Assembly: GCA_001896725.1 (NCBI GenBank)
Contig: MPPA01000033.1
Coordinates: 140,328-204,327, forward strand
Source: Methanococcoides sp. EBM-47
GTDB taxonomy: Archaea > Halobacteriota > Methanosarcinia > Methanosarcinales > Methanosarcinaceae
Direction of reading: 5' to 3'
Length of the DNA: 64,000 nt
Below are positions 10,581-20,037 of this stretch, piece by piece (position 1 is the stretch's first letter; each line of letters opens with the position of its first letter). A model generated the notes under the pieces. The model worked only from the letters and a program-made list of their open reading frames with translations. It had not been told where the DNA came from and ran no database searches. The position numbers and the translations under genes were made by a program.

Positions 10581-11698
10581 TATTGCTCACCCTCCAGGAG
10601 CTTAAGCACCTTACTGAAGAATACGTTCTCCATGTCCATGGGACCCGAGTGTGCATCGGGATGATACTGCACGCTGAACATATCAAGATATTTATGACCT
10701 ATACCTTCAACTGTCTTATCATTTGCATTGATCTGGGTTACGATCACATCTTCGGATCCGAATGTATCTCCATCCACAACAAAACCATGGTTCTGAGAAG
10801 TCGTGTGTACTATACCTGTTTCAAGGTCCTTGACTGGCTGATTAGCTCCCCTGTGTCCGAACTTTAGTTTGTAGGTCTCCGCGCCCAGCGCCAGGGACAA
10901 TATCTGATGTCCCAGACATATGCCTACAATAGGCATCGTCCCTGCAAGTTCCTTTACGACCGCTATAGCGTTTCTTGCCTGTTGTGGGTCCCCCGGACCA
11001 TTTGAAAGGAAAAGCATATCAGGCTCGTATGATCCTATCAGCGAGGTGCTGGCATTTGCAGGCACTACCGTGATGTCGATCCCTCTATTGAGCAGACTGG
11101 TGCTGATGCTACGCTTCATGCCCATGTCCAAGAGTACAACATGCTTTGGATCGTAAGGGTCCCTTAAGGGACTTTCCAGCCTGTAAGGTGCCGGGCATGT
11201 AACCATTGAAATATAATCCAATTCTGATATGTGCGGCTGTTTTCTGGCAAGCTTTACAGCTTCTTCCCCATCGTCACTTCCGTTAATGAGAGCAGCACGC
11301 AGTATACCATGTTCACGCGTCTTTATGGTCAGCATACGCGTGTCAACCCCGGATATGCCGGGCTTTCCTTCGTCCTCCATAAGCTGGAAGATAGTACGTT
11401 TTGATCTATAATGGGAAGGTTCCCGACAAGCTTCCCTGACCACAAGGCCTTCTGCCTTGATCCCGTCAGATTCGAAACTATTGTTGCTAACACCATAATT
11501 ACCGATAAGCGGATAAGTGAACATCAGGATCTGCCCTTTATATGAAGGGTCAGAAATTGCCTCCTCATAGCCTGTATATTGAGTAGTAAAAACCAGTTCT
11601 CCAGAAACTATGCCTTCAGCACCGAACCCGGTGCCTTGAATAATCGTCCCATCTTCTAATCCTAGTACTGCATTCATTGTAAGAACCTGGGTATACAT
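10580..11698 (-). CDS. carA: Carbamoyl phosphate synthase small (glutaminase) subunit
   Basis: Class I glutamine amidotransferase subunit that hydrolyses glutamine and channels ammonia to CarB. The C-terminal half carries the nucleophile motif GICLGHQ and the later QYHPDAHSGP block with the catalytic His; the N-terminal half is the CarA-specific domain with the DPSYKGQIL block. Two starts are possible: the one given (MYTQVL...) or an internal ATG at 11677 (MNAVLGLEDG), which matches the usual family N terminus better. Neither has a strong ribosome binding site. First gene of carA-carB-argG. Confidence 0.96.
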   Translation of the reverse strand: MYTQVLTMNAVLGLEDGTIIQGTGFGAEGIVSGELVFTTQYTGYEEAISDPSYKGQILMFTYPLIGNYGVSNNSFESDGIKAEGLVVREACREPSHYRSKRTIFQLMEDEGKPGISGVDTRMLTIKTREHGILRAALINGSDDGEEAVKLARKQPHISELDYISMVTCPAPYRLESPLRDPYDPKHVVLLDMGMKRSISTSLLNRGIDITVVPANASTSLIGSYEPDMLFLSNGPGDPQQARNAIAVVKELAGTMPIVGICLGHQILSLALGAETYKLKFGHRGANQPVKDLETGIVHTTSQNHGFVVDGDTFGSEDVIVTQINANDKTVEGIGHKYLDMFSVQYHPDAHSGPMDMENVFFSKVLKLLEGEQ

Positions 11699-11845
11699 GA
11701 AATGAATAGGCTATAAGTATTGCGATGATAACGTGAACTTCGGTAGATATCAGTATATATATTCTTTTAGATCTGCAGATCTTACCCCTTCAGGCAAATT
11801 AACAGTTAATTTTATATATTGATTTTAAATTTAAAATTAATTTTA

Positions 11846-13747
11846 TCATATATTTAAAAATTTATTGATCTCTTGTTTGAGCAGTTCACTCAATATCTTT
11901 CCATCGACCTTGCCCCTGAACTCAGCCATCACTACCCCCATAAGCGGGCCTACGGCAGCAGGACCTTTTTGTTTCACAAAATCCTGCCTTTCGTGGATCA
12001 TGGACTCAATGAACTTTTCGATCATGTCAGTATCACTATTTGAAAGACCAGCTTCTGCAGCAGCCTTCTCTGCTGACAGTTCCGGATTTTGTGCAAGCAC
12101 TCTAAGCACGGGATCGATACCTTCCCTGGAAAATATACGTTGTTCTACAAGAGAGAACACCTGCTTAAAATGTTCATCACAGAGCCTGTCAATGTCCACT
12201 CCATCACGTTTCAGCTCAGGCAGCATACCTGTAAGGGTACGGGATATAAGGGTGGGTGTCACACTTTTCCCATCCTGGAAATACAAGACCAGTTCCTCGA
12301 ATAAGGGAAGATGCGGTGAATACGCGATCATATCTGCAAGTTCACCACTTAGGCCCAGCTCAGCAGTGAACCTTTTTGATTTTTCAGTAAGTAGCTCAGG
12401 CATCTGAATGCTCTCGAATTGTTCCATTGAAATATCCATCTTGGGCACATCGGTCTCGGGATACATCCTTGCAGCTCCCGGCAGTGGCCGCAGGTAGGAA
12501 CTATTGCCATCAGGAAGTGCCTTACGTGTTTCTTCCGGCACACCCATGAGAGTTTCCTTTACTCTTTTTATGACATTTTCCATAGCTCCTCTGGCACGTT
12601 TCTCAACATCGGCCACCATTATGACCGCATCGTCTTCCCTTGCACCCACTGTCTGGCGCAGTGCAAGCACTTCTGCTTCAGTGATACCATAATTCGGAAG
12701 TTCATCAGTATGGAATATTCCACCTACTCCCGCTGGTTTGGCACGGTCTGAAAACTCCGTACCAAGCCGTCTGCCAGGCTGAACTTCCCTGCCCACGGAT
12801 CCCGCAAATCCTGGAAGTAGTATGGCAAGCACCTTGCCTTTCTTCAGGGACCTTTGTATGACCTTGGATGTGGTCTGCTCAAAGATGTCAGTCACATCGA
12901 AGATCTTATCGCATACAGAAGCACCTTTTGCCAGTAATGCATCCCTTATCTCAAGCAGGTTCACTTGGCGCTCCACTTCCCTTTCCACAAGCATTTCCAG
13001 AATATCCAGAGCCTGCACTCCCTTAAGCTCCACCCTGGCACCTTTTTCTATAGAGATGTTCACATCCTGCCGGATAGTACCAAGACCGCGTTTCACCTTG
13101 CCTGTGGAACGCAGCAACATACCTATCTGTTGTGCTGTTTCTTTTGCATGTGCAGGTGATATGATGTCCGGTGCAGTGCCTATCTCTACAAGAGGTATGC
13201 CCAGTCTGTCCAAGGAATATATCACCACATCGCCCTGATCCTCTATCTTCTGGCACGCTTCTTCCTCGAGGCACAATACATCCACACCCACGCGCCCCTG
13301 GGAGGTCTCTAGATAACCATCCTTTGCAAGGAAAGCAGTGCGCTGGAAACCGCTGGTGTTGGAACCGTCCACTACGATCTTACGCATTATGTGCATTTGG
13401 TCCACAGGCTGCATGTGCAACAGTTTTGCGATCACAAGGGCAATGTCCAAAGCTTCCGGATTAACTTCGGTGGGTGGTTCATCATCATTTTCCACTAGGC
13501 AAGTAGAATCATAGGCCTTATAGCAATATTTACGATTGAGCTTGGACTGTTCCAGGGCAGCCCTGTCAGTTTCCCCCATCTCACTGGCTGTGGGCCGCAG
13601 GAACCTGAAGAACTCCGAATCTGATTCCTTAATGTCCCGTATGATCGTGGGGCATCTACAGAAAAGTTTCTGCTTTGAGTCCAGCTGCTGGTGGATCTCA
13701 AGCCCGCATTTCAAACCAAGAGCTCTGTAATCTAATCTATCAGCCAT
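11846..13747 (-). CDS. gatE: Glutamyl-tRNA(Gln) amidotransferase subunit E
   Basis: tRNA-binding kinase subunit of the archaeal GatDE enzyme, which activates Glu-tRNA(Gln) with ATP so ammonia from GatD converts it to Gln-tRNA(Gln). The 633-residue protein has the GatB/E cradle signature [19 protein letters not shown] (residues 15-33), a zinc-type CRC motif, the archaeal GatE insertion resembling the AspRS GAD domain in the middle, and a C-terminal YqeY-like tail ending in [14 protein letters not shown]. Length fits GatE rather than the shorter GatB. Its partner gatD lies at 51490-52740. A GGGGAT ribosome binding site precedes the ATG. Confidence 0.97.
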   Translation of the reverse strand: MADRLDYRALGLKCGLEIHQQLDSKQKLFCRCPTIIRDIKESDSEFFRFLRPTASEMGETDRAALEQSKLNRKYCYKAYDSTCLVENDDEPPTEVNPEALDIALVIAKLLHMQPVDQMHIMRKIVVDGSNTSGFQRTAFLAKDGYLETSQGRVGVDVLCLEEEACQKIEDQGDVVIYSLDRLGIPLVEIGTAPDIISPAHAKETAQQIGMLLRSTGKVKRGLGTIRQDVNISIEKGARVELKGVQALDILEMLVEREVERQVNLLEIRDALLAKGASVCDKIFDVTDIFEQTTSKVIQRSLKKGKVLAILLPGFAGSVGREVQPGRRLGTEFSDRAKPAGVGGIFHTDELPNYGITEAEVLALRQTVGAREDDAVIMVADVEKRARGAMENVIKRVKETLMGVPEETRKALPDGNSSYLRPLPGAARMYPETDVPKMDISMEQFESIQMPELLTEKSKRFTAELGLSGELADMIAYSPHLPLFEELVLYFQDGKSVTPTLISRTLTGMLPELKRDGVDIDRLCDEHFKQVFSLVEQRIFSREGIDPVLRVLAQNPELSAEKAAAEAGLSNSDTDMIEKFIESMIHERQDFVKQKGPAAVGPLMGVVMAEFRGKVDGKILSELLKQEINKFLNI

Positions 13748-13827
13748 GAGAATCTATCCCCTTCAGGAATGTTATCTTGTCTACAACTCGCTGACCTTAT
13801 ATTAAGGCAAGTATTAATGATTGTTCC

Positions 13828-15144
13828 CTATTGTTCTTTCTCAAGCATTTGTTCCCTTATGCGAGCCCTGAGAAGTTCAACATCATCAGATCTTTCCAGC
13901 ATCCTGCGGATAGAAGTGTTGCTGAATACCGGCGTGACCTTTTCAAGATTCTCTCTTGCAAGTGCCAGAAGATCACTGTTTATTCTGGGCGGCTCAACTT
14001 CCACATGTTCTCTAGGCGGTTCCGGCTCCACTTCTAGGGTACGGGATACATCCGGAAGATGGCGTTTTCCAGTTACCATGGAATCAAGGGCATCTCTCCA
14101 CTGGTTGGCCCAAGGACTGTCAGGTATCTCTGTATGGTGCACTAGGTGTCGTTCCACATGCATCACATCCTTAGGACAGGCATTAACGCATGCACCACAA
14201 TAGGTACACATATCCTCTTGCATGGCTATCTTACCGTCTTTGGATACATACCACAGATGTGAAGGACAGACATTGAAGCACCCATGGCAGCCCAGAGGAT
14301 CGCATTTGCTCACGTTGGGAGCTATGAGCGTGATCTTGCCTTCAATAGGTTTTTTGATGTCCATTGCATCATAAGGACATACTACCTGGCACCAAGTACA
14401 ACGAGTGCATTTCATATCATCTATCAGCACTCTGCCTGCCACGGGTGGGGCTTCCCCTCTTTTCTCGCCGACCACGCGAATGGCCTCCTCAGGGCACAGG
14501 TCCTGGCACAAGGTGCAGTAGTCACATTTATCTTCATCCACCAGCAGCTGCTCGAAAGGTCTGACGTCCGTAGGCGTTTTTTCCTTTTCGATCAAAAGGA
14601 AAGCATCGCAGAACCGTGCACACAGGCCACATAGGTTGCATTTTTCTGTGTCTATTTCGATCAGACCTTCCATACCTTCCTTAAAAGGTGAAACTTCAGC
14701 TTTGATCGGCATGTCCAGCTCAAGCACAATGGCATCTTCCGGACATGCTGCCTCGCACAGGGCACATGGGAGACATTTGTCATTGGTCCGTACAAAGTCA
14801 TCGTACCTGGGGAACTTATCATGTGAAGGGAAATCTCCTTCCTCTGTCATAGAATAAGCATGCATAGGGCAGAACTGTACACACATGGAACAGAAAGTGC
14901 ACTTATCCAGGTCCATGGTTACCGGAGGAGCATCCAATCCCATAGAGATCTCCTTCATAGGGCCAAGTTCCAGGGCCTTCGTGGGACACAGACCCACGCA
15001 TATGCCACAGCCTATGCACCGTTTATAGTCATAGTCCAGTACTTTCCTGGACCTGTTGCTGATCTGTCTATAGATGAAGTGTGTGCCATCCACATCCATT
15101 TCCTTCTCCAGGGACATGGATGCTTCATCCCGGTCATCCGTCAT
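13828..15144 (-). CDS. Polyferredoxin with eight 4Fe-4S motifs
   Basis: A 438-residue soluble electron carrier. I count eight cysteine clusters of the C-X2-C-X2-C-X3-C type, for example CIGCGICVGLCP, CTFCSMCVQFCP, CDYCTLCQDLCP and CTYCGACVNACP, so it could hold up to eight [4Fe-4S] centres, fewer than the twelve usual in MvhB. The last 90 residues lack cysteines and are acidic/proline-rich. Its start overlaps the end of hdrA by 11 bp, with GGAGG inside hdrA, so the two are co-translated. The role inferred is passing electrons between HdrA and ferredoxin or another donor. Ends in TAG. Confidence 0.92.
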   Translation of the reverse strand: MTDDRDEASMSLEKEMDVDGTHFIYRQISNRSRKVLDYDYKRCIGCGICVGLCPTKALELGPMKEISMGLDAPPVTMDLDKCTFCSMCVQFCPMHAYSMTEEGDFPSHDKFPRYDDFVRTNDKCLPCALCEAACPEDAIVLELDMPIKAEVSPFKEGMEGLIEIDTEKCNLCGLCARFCDAFLLIEKEKTPTDVRPFEQLLVDEDKCDYCTLCQDLCPEEAIRVVGEKRGEAPPVAGRVLIDDMKCTRCTWCQVVCPYDAMDIKKPIEGKITLIAPNVSKCDPLGCHGCFNVCPSHLWYVSKDGKIAMQEDMCTYCGACVNACPKDVMHVERHLVHHTEIPDSPWANQWRDALDSMVTGKRHLPDVSRTLEVEPEPPREHVEVEPPRINSDLLALARENLEKVTPVFSNTSIRRMLERSDDVELLRARIREQMLEKEQ

Positions 15145-17494
15145 TGTGTCCCTCCAGCAGCTCAGACCCTATGGGCCCTATCTCCCTGAGCTCGTCCACA
15201 AAACTTTCAATGGACCTGGCAAATCTTTCGCCCTCGGCTGCTGATATCCATTCCATCTTCAGGCGATGAGGATCGATGCCTATGTCCTCGAGCACTCCCT
15301 GCAGTATTTCCATCCTCTTTTTGGCATTGTAATTGGCAAAGATATAATGGCATTCACCGAGCCGGCATCCTGCAATCAGCACACCGTCCGCCCCACCTTT
15401 AAAAGCTTCCAACACGAACCCCGGGTCCACACGACCTGCGCACATGACCCTGATAACTCTGATGTTTGTAGGGTACTGGATCCTGGAAACGCCAGCAAGG
15501 TCAGCGCAGGTGTAACTGCACCAGTTACAGAGAAATGCTACAATTAGGGGAAACTCAGATTTCACCTCGGTGGCTGCCCTCACCTGAGCGAGGATTTGCT
15601 CATCGGTACTATTATACATCAATATGGCATCAGTAGGACATGATGCACTGCATGCACCGCATCCATAGCATGATATTTCATCCACGATAGCCTTGCCATT
15701 GTTGACCTTGATCTTTCCGAACTGACACACATCCTCACATATCTTGCACCCTATACATTTCTCCTCTTCCACATGGGCACTTTGGGGATCGGTCTCCAGC
15801 TCACCCCGGGAAAGTAATTGCATGGCCTTAGCCGAGGCTGCTATTCCTTGGGCAATAGCTGCCTGTATCTCTTTTGGACCAGAAGCACAGCCTGCCACAT
15901 AAATTCCCTTCACATGGGAATCCACGGGTCTCATCTTTGGGTGGGCAGTGGCAAAGAAGCGGTCCGTACGGCGGGAAAGATTAAGGACCCTTGAGATCTT
16001 ATCAGCATCATCAGGGGCTTCCATCCCGGTGGAAAGCACCACAAGGTCATAGTTTTCTTCTCTTATCTCGGAACTTAAGGTATCCTCGAACCTCAAGAAC
16101 AACTTACTATTGAGGTCCTGTTGTACCTCTGCCACTTTACCCCGTATGAAGTCAATGCCCATGGACTGGGAACGGATGTAATACTCTTCATACATCTCTC
16201 CGGCAGCACGTATATCGATATAGTGGATCGTGATCTCAATATCATGATAACGTTCCTTGAGCAGCTGGGCGTTCTTCATAGCAGACATGCAGCATACACG
16301 CGAGCAGTACGGATTGCCTACGGTCTCATCCCTTGAACCCACACACTGGATGAATGCAACTTTTTTTGGTATTTGCCCGGTAGAGGGCACAAGCACTTTT
16401 CCTCTTGTGGGTCCGGAAGCATTGAGCAGGCGTTCCAGCTCCATGTTGGTTATGACATCAGAGTACACACCATATCCATATTCCTCCTTGCGGGCTGCGT
16501 CAAACGGCTTGTAGCCACTGGCAAGGACAATAGCACCCACTTTAATAGATATCGTTTCCTCTTTCATGTTGTAGTCAATGGCATCTGCCGGGCAGGCCTG
16601 TAAACACAATCCGCAACCTACACAATAATCGTTATCAATGTACGTCACCTGAGGCACAGCCTGGGGTATGGGCATGTTTATCGCTTTTGTCCTGCCCATA
16701 CCCAGATCAAAACGGTTCGGTATCTCCACAGGGCAGACCCTTGCACATTCATCCACACATCCCTTGCATTTGTCCTCGATGACATACCTGGGTTTCTTTA
16801 CAATAGTTACCTGGAAATTACCGGCAAAGCCCCTTACCTCGGAAACCTCGGCCATGGTCAGAAGATCGATGGAAGGATGTTGCTGTACATCGGTCATCTT
16901 AGGTGCAAGCACGCAGATAGAGCAATCGTTCGTTGGGAACACCTCATTGAGCAGTGCCATTTTCCCGCCGATGGTGGGCTCTTTTTCCACCATGTGCACA
17001 TGATACCCGCTATCAGCAAGGGTAAGGGCAGCCTCAATGCCAGCAACCCCTCCACCTATGATCAGTACCTCTTTATTGGCAGAGACTTTTTTTATCTGGA
17101 GCGGGTCCAATAATTTAAGACGTGCAAGACCCATACGTATGAGGTCAAAGGCTTTCTGGGTGGCAAGCTGGGGTTCTTCCATATGCACCCAGGAACATTG
17201 CTCCCGGATATTCACCATTTCCAGCATATATTTGTTAAGCCCGGCCTTCTGGAGCACTCTTCTGAAAGTGGGTTCGTGCAGCTTAGGGGAGCAGGCTGCC
17301 ACAAGTATGTGATCAAGATCATGTGTTCTTATGTCCTCGGCTATGGAATCCTGGCCGGAGTCCGAGCACATGAACTGCAAGTCCTTTACAAGCACCACAT
17401 CCTTCAGCTTACTTATCTTCTCCAGCAGGCTATGCACATTGATCACATGTGCGATGTTCAGTCCGCAATGACAAATATAGACCCCTATGCGCAT
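15134..17494 (-). CDS. hdrA: HdrA-type heterodisulfide reductase flavoprotein with fused MvhD-like domain
   Basis: Flavin electron-bifurcating subunit of soluble CoM-S-S-CoB heterodisulfide reductase. In order: N-terminal HdrA Fe-S domain (YICHCGLNIA; CSDSGQ; ACSPKLHEPTFRRVL), FAD-binding fold (IIGGGVAGIEAALTLADSG), a ferredoxin insert (CKGCVDECARVCP, CVGCGLCLQACP), the second half of the oxidoreductase, a further ferredoxin pair (CIGCKICEDVC, CYGCGACSASCP), then an MvhD-like [2Fe-2S] domain (FLCNWCSYTCADLAG ... VMCAGRVDPGFVLEAF ... GCRLGECHY). This fusion resembles HdrA2 of Methanosarcina. I chose ATG 17494, which has GGAG 8 bases upstream and begins the conserved MRIGVYICHCG; an in-frame extension to 17560 lacks similarity. 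No hdrB or hdrC is nearby. Confidence 0.93.
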   Translation of the reverse strand: MRIGVYICHCGLNIAHVINVHSLLEKISKLKDVVLVKDLQFMCSDSGQDSIAEDIRTHDLDHILVAACSPKLHEPTFRRVLQKAGLNKYMLEMVNIREQCSWVHMEEPQLATQKAFDLIRMGLARLKLLDPLQIKKVSANKEVLIIGGGVAGIEAALTLADSGYHVHMVEKEPTIGGKMALLNEVFPTNDCSICVLAPKMTDVQQHPSIDLLTMAEVSEVRGFAGNFQVTIVKKPRYVIEDKCKGCVDECARVCPVEIPNRFDLGMGRTKAINMPIPQAVPQVTYIDNDYCVGCGLCLQACPADAIDYNMKEETISIKVGAIVLASGYKPFDAARKEEYGYGVYSDVITNMELERLLNASGPTRGKVLVPSTGQIPKKVAFIQCVGSRDETVGNPYCSRVCCMSAMKNAQLLKERYHDIEITIHYIDIRAAGEMYEEYYIRSQSMGIDFIRGKVAEVQQDLNSKLFLRFEDTLSSEIREENYDLVVLSTGMEAPDDADKISRVLNLSRRTDRFFATAHPKMRPVDSHVKGIYVAGCASGPKEIQAAIAQGIAASAKAMQLLSRGELETDPQSAHVEEEKCIGCKICEDVCQFGKIKVNNGKAIVDEISCYGCGACSASCPTDAILMYNSTDEQILAQVRAATEVKSEFPLIVAFLCNWCSYTCADLAGVSRIQYPTNIRVIRVMCAGRVDPGFVLEAFKGGADGVLIAGCRLGECHYIFANYNAKKRMEILQGVLEDIGIDPHRLKMEWISAAEGERFARSIESFVDELREIGPIGSELLEGHNDG

Positions 17495-17813
17495 CTTGAC
17501 GGCTCCGCTAAGACTTGATGATCTGAGTAAAGATATAGTTTTGGATATTGGTGCTTGCAAAGGAACTGTTTTTGTACATACTACAGAGTTTGCAGAAAGC
17601 TCTCACTACGGACCATGAGCTGTCATGGATACTATTAAGTGTTTTGACAAAAAATAATTGAGTAGTATGTAAATCTGCTTTGTAGGATCGATCTGCTTGA
17701 GATGGAAATGAACTGGTGAAAAATAAATGTTCAAAAGCCTTTTTAGGCCTTTCGCACATACAGTCCAGTGAATAAAAAGCAGCTCGACAAACGATCCGAT
17801 CTGGAGGAATTCA
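17495..17813. other. Intergenic region between divergent hdrA and the DUF1638 gene
   Basis: About 320 bp holding the divergent promoters of hdrA and the DUF1638 gene. Only short unconvincing frames cross it. I see no RNA gene or repeat. Confidence 0.5.
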
Positions 17814-18617
17814 ATGCCTACTATGACTATAGTCTCATGCAAGATCATGCAGGATGAGATCCTGTGGATACTCGAAAACGACCCTGCGATCAACGAGATC
17901 ATTATTGTTGACAATGAGAACATAGGAGAGTTTGTGAAAAAGCTCGATAGAACGAACATTATCTACAAAACACTTCCACTTAGTAATATTTCCCCTGTCT
18001 GTGAAGCAGAAAAAGGGTTCAAATACACTGTCATGATCTATCTTATGGAACTGGGTCTGCACAGGAACCCTAAAAAGCTGAAAAAGAATGTATATGAAAC
18101 TGTAGAAACCCTTATTCCTTATTCATCAGGCATCTTACTTTTTTACGGTTTATGCGGCAATGTACTTGGAAATGTCGAAAAGGATTTTGCTGCAAGCTCA
18201 TTATCATGTCCCGTGCATATTCTGAAAGATAATAAGGACAGGATAGTAGATGACTGTATAGGAGCTACTGTAGGTGGAGTGGATAACTACCTGAAAATAC
18301 TTAAAAAAGTGAGTGATGCAGGGACATATCTCTTTACACCCATGTATAGCAAAGGCTGGAAGGAACTGCTTGATATAAACGGCAGATTGCACGGCGATCC
18401 GGACCAGGCATTACAAATGATGAAAAAGACCCATGAGATGATCGGATACAAAAGGGTAGCAAAGATCGATACGGGCCTTGCTTATACTGAGAACTTTGAT
18501 GACGCAATAAAGGAATTCGCAGAAATATTCGATTTTGAGATACTGGAATTGAATGGCGGTGATCAGAAGATCTTTGAAGACTGTTACCAGCAATTAAAAG
18601 CAAAGATCAAGGCATGA
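17814..18617 (+). CDS. DUF1638 family protein
   Basis: A 267-residue soluble protein of the DUF1638 type, with the family features SCKIMQDEIL at the N terminus, LFYGLCGN near residue 105, and cysteines spaced through the first half. Known members occur in methanogens and related bacteria, often near corrinoid methyltransferase genes, but no biochemical function is established. The ATG is set by a strong GGAGGAATTCA leader. It stands alone between hdrA (divergent) and a long gene-poor region; no methyltransferase genes adjoin. Function unknown. Confidence 0.8.
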   Translation: MPTMTIVSCKIMQDEILWILENDPAINEIIIVDNENIGEFVKKLDRTNIIYKTLPLSNISPVCEAEKGFKYTVMIYLMELGLHRNPKKLKKNVYETVETLIPYSSGILLFYGLCGNVLGNVEKDFAASSLSCPVHILKDNKDRIVDDCIGATVGGVDNYLKILKKVSDAGTYLFTPMYSKGWKELLDINGRLHGDPDQALQMMKKTHEMIGYKRVAKIDTGLAYTENFDDAIKEFAEIFDFEILELNGGDQKIFEDCYQQLKAKIKA

Positions 18618-19036
18618 TATTTATCGGAACTGCAAAAGTCATATCATATTGATATTCACTCTATTACCACAGGCTCCTCAAGAGATCTTTCATAGTGATC
18701 TGCTGCGGAGAATTGCTAAAGTTCCTTTTCATTGAATTCAATAAATGATTGAGGCGGTATGAACATGTGCAGTTTACCGTCCATCGGACCAAAAAAGATC
18801 ACCTCATCCAGGGCAACTCACTATAGAACATAATAGCCACGTTGTTCTGTTACGCGGCACCGCTGATCCCAGCACCAGTGAATATCTTCAACAGCCACAA
18901 AATGTAACAGACCCTACATCAGCCATGTGAGCACATAATATCTAATGCCATGGTCGGTCAATACAGCCCATATTCATTTATCTCACCGTTATATGTTATC
19001 GGTTTTGTGAACCATTCCATTTGATAACATATCAGT
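18618..19036. other. Gene-poor region with possible decayed coding sequence
   Basis: About 420 bp without an intact gene. An ATG at 18759 preceded by GAGGCGG opens a frame that stops at about 18831, and the next frame over continues about 35 codons (LTIEHNSHVVLLRGTADP...), which looks coding-like. A frameshifted remnant is possible; the family is not recognisable. Confidence 0.3.
18991..19032. promoter_or_regulatory. 10-bp inverted repeat upstream of the PD-(D/E)XK-like gene
   Basis: ATATGTTATC at 18991-19000 is mirrored exactly by GATAACATAT at 19023-19032, with a 22-base spacer. A TATA-like stretch (TTTTTTATATAGAG) follows at once at 19036-19049, about 60 bases before the next gene. The position, just upstream of the promoter element, suggests an operator. 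Confidence 0.45.
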
Positions 19037-19108
19037 TTTTTATATAGAGTAAAGTTAAAATACTATTAATATATTTATACAGCCACCAATTCTTAGAGGT
19101 GTTAAAAA

Positions 19109-19774
19109 ATGGATAACTTTTGTTCAGAATGCAATGCCAACATCACTGAAGCAGAATATAATTTTTCTTTACATAGATTTGAACGCCCTCTCTGTAGGGA
19201 ACATCAGAGATCACAGTACAGCCTAGATAATGAAATCATAAACGTTCAAGAGTGCACTGGTCCTGAAAAAAGTATTACAAATAGTATTTCAGAAAAAGAC
19301 AGTCTCTTTATAGAGAACGTTATCAAGGGCAGGATAGCTGAAACCCTTGTAAGGGAGTTGTTCACATATCTGGGATATAATGTGTTCAGGTACAATATGG
19401 CAAACAGTTTTCCTGGAGTGATGCAGCTTCTAAGAGGTGTCCGTACTGATGCTGCAATAAACATCAAAAGAATGCCCGATCTCTTGATACAGCATCCGAC
19501 CAGTGGCGAAGTATATTTCACTGATGTCAAGTTCAGGAAGAATGAAACATTCACGTTCAATGACATAGGGCCAGATTACCCTTATGAGAACTGCTACTTT
19601 ATCATTGTGTCAAAGAAGCACATAAAATGTATCACGTATGATGAACTGAAAGCAGGCAAGGAGATAACTCCCTCGTCGCGTAACTATCTTGGTAACAGGA
19701 AGGAATTCGAACTAGACAAAGATGTGATCATCAGGTTCTGCGACTTTGCGGTCAAGTTCTTTGATGCGGTATGA
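19109..19774 (+). CDS. Orphan zinc-finger and PD-(D/E)XK-like protein
   Basis: A 221-residue protein. The N terminus has Cys5-X2-Cys8 and Cys29-X2-His32 in a layout like small zinc fingers found on nucleic-acid enzymes. After a linker, residues 74-145 read like a PD-(D/E)XK nuclease core: GRIAETLV with Glu78, Pro-Asp at 123-124 in RMPDLLI, and Asp139-Val-Lys141 in FTDVKFRK. That spacing is typical of RecB- or resolvase-like folds. No partner methylase or helicase adjoins. GAGGTG 8 bases before the ATG supports the start. Nuclease activity is an inference; a catalytically dead fold or a substrate other than DNA is possible. Confidence 0.6.
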   Translation: MDNFCSECNANITEAEYNFSLHRFERPLCREHQRSQYSLDNEIINVQECTGPEKSITNSISEKDSLFIENVIKGRIAETLVRELFTYLGYNVFRYNMANSFPGVMQLLRGVRTDAAINIKRMPDLLIQHPTSGEVYFTDVKFRKNETFTFNDIGPDYPYENCYFIIVSKKHIKCITYDELKAGKEITPSSRNYLGNRKEFELDKDVIIRFCDFAVKFFDAV

Positions 19775-19839
19775 TGATCTTTATATGTCTTATCCATTAA
19801 ATTAGGCAAGTATGGAATAGGTTGTAATTGCTATTTGAT

Positions 19840-19857
19840 AGAGAACCTTAGTTCTCT
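19840..19857 (+). terminator. Hairpin downstream of the PD-(D/E)XK-like gene
   Basis: AGAGAAC, loop CTTA, GTTCTCT: a perfect 7-bp stem followed by TTTAAG, 65 bases past the stop codon. Could be a terminator or an operator; it also lies about 180 bases upstream of hcp. Confidence 0.4.
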
Positions 19858-19965
19858 TTAAGCAATAGAAAAACAGGTATTTTCAATGCAGCCTATCCTT
19901 CATGCCACTCTCCTGTTCTATCTCATAGATTTTCATAAAAGATTTCAGAGTATCCACAAGGAAAC

Positions 19966-19984
19966 CGCCCCACTTATATGATAG
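19966..19984 (+). promoter_or_regulatory. Putative hcp promoter
   Basis: CCGCCCCACTTATATGATAG holds a TATA-like box (ACTTATATG, 19972-19980) about 58 bases before the hcp start, preceded by a C-rich rather than classical purine BRE. Predicted leader about 35 bases. Confidence 0.4.
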
Positions 19985-20037
19985 TATCTACAATTAAGCC
20001 AGTATCAAAAAGATATCAAATTGCATAAGGTGAAAAG

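Noticed and set aside
11865..12407. A 180-codon plus-strand frame antisense to gatE
   Set aside because: Serine-rich shadow of a conserved gene, as expected from codon bias.
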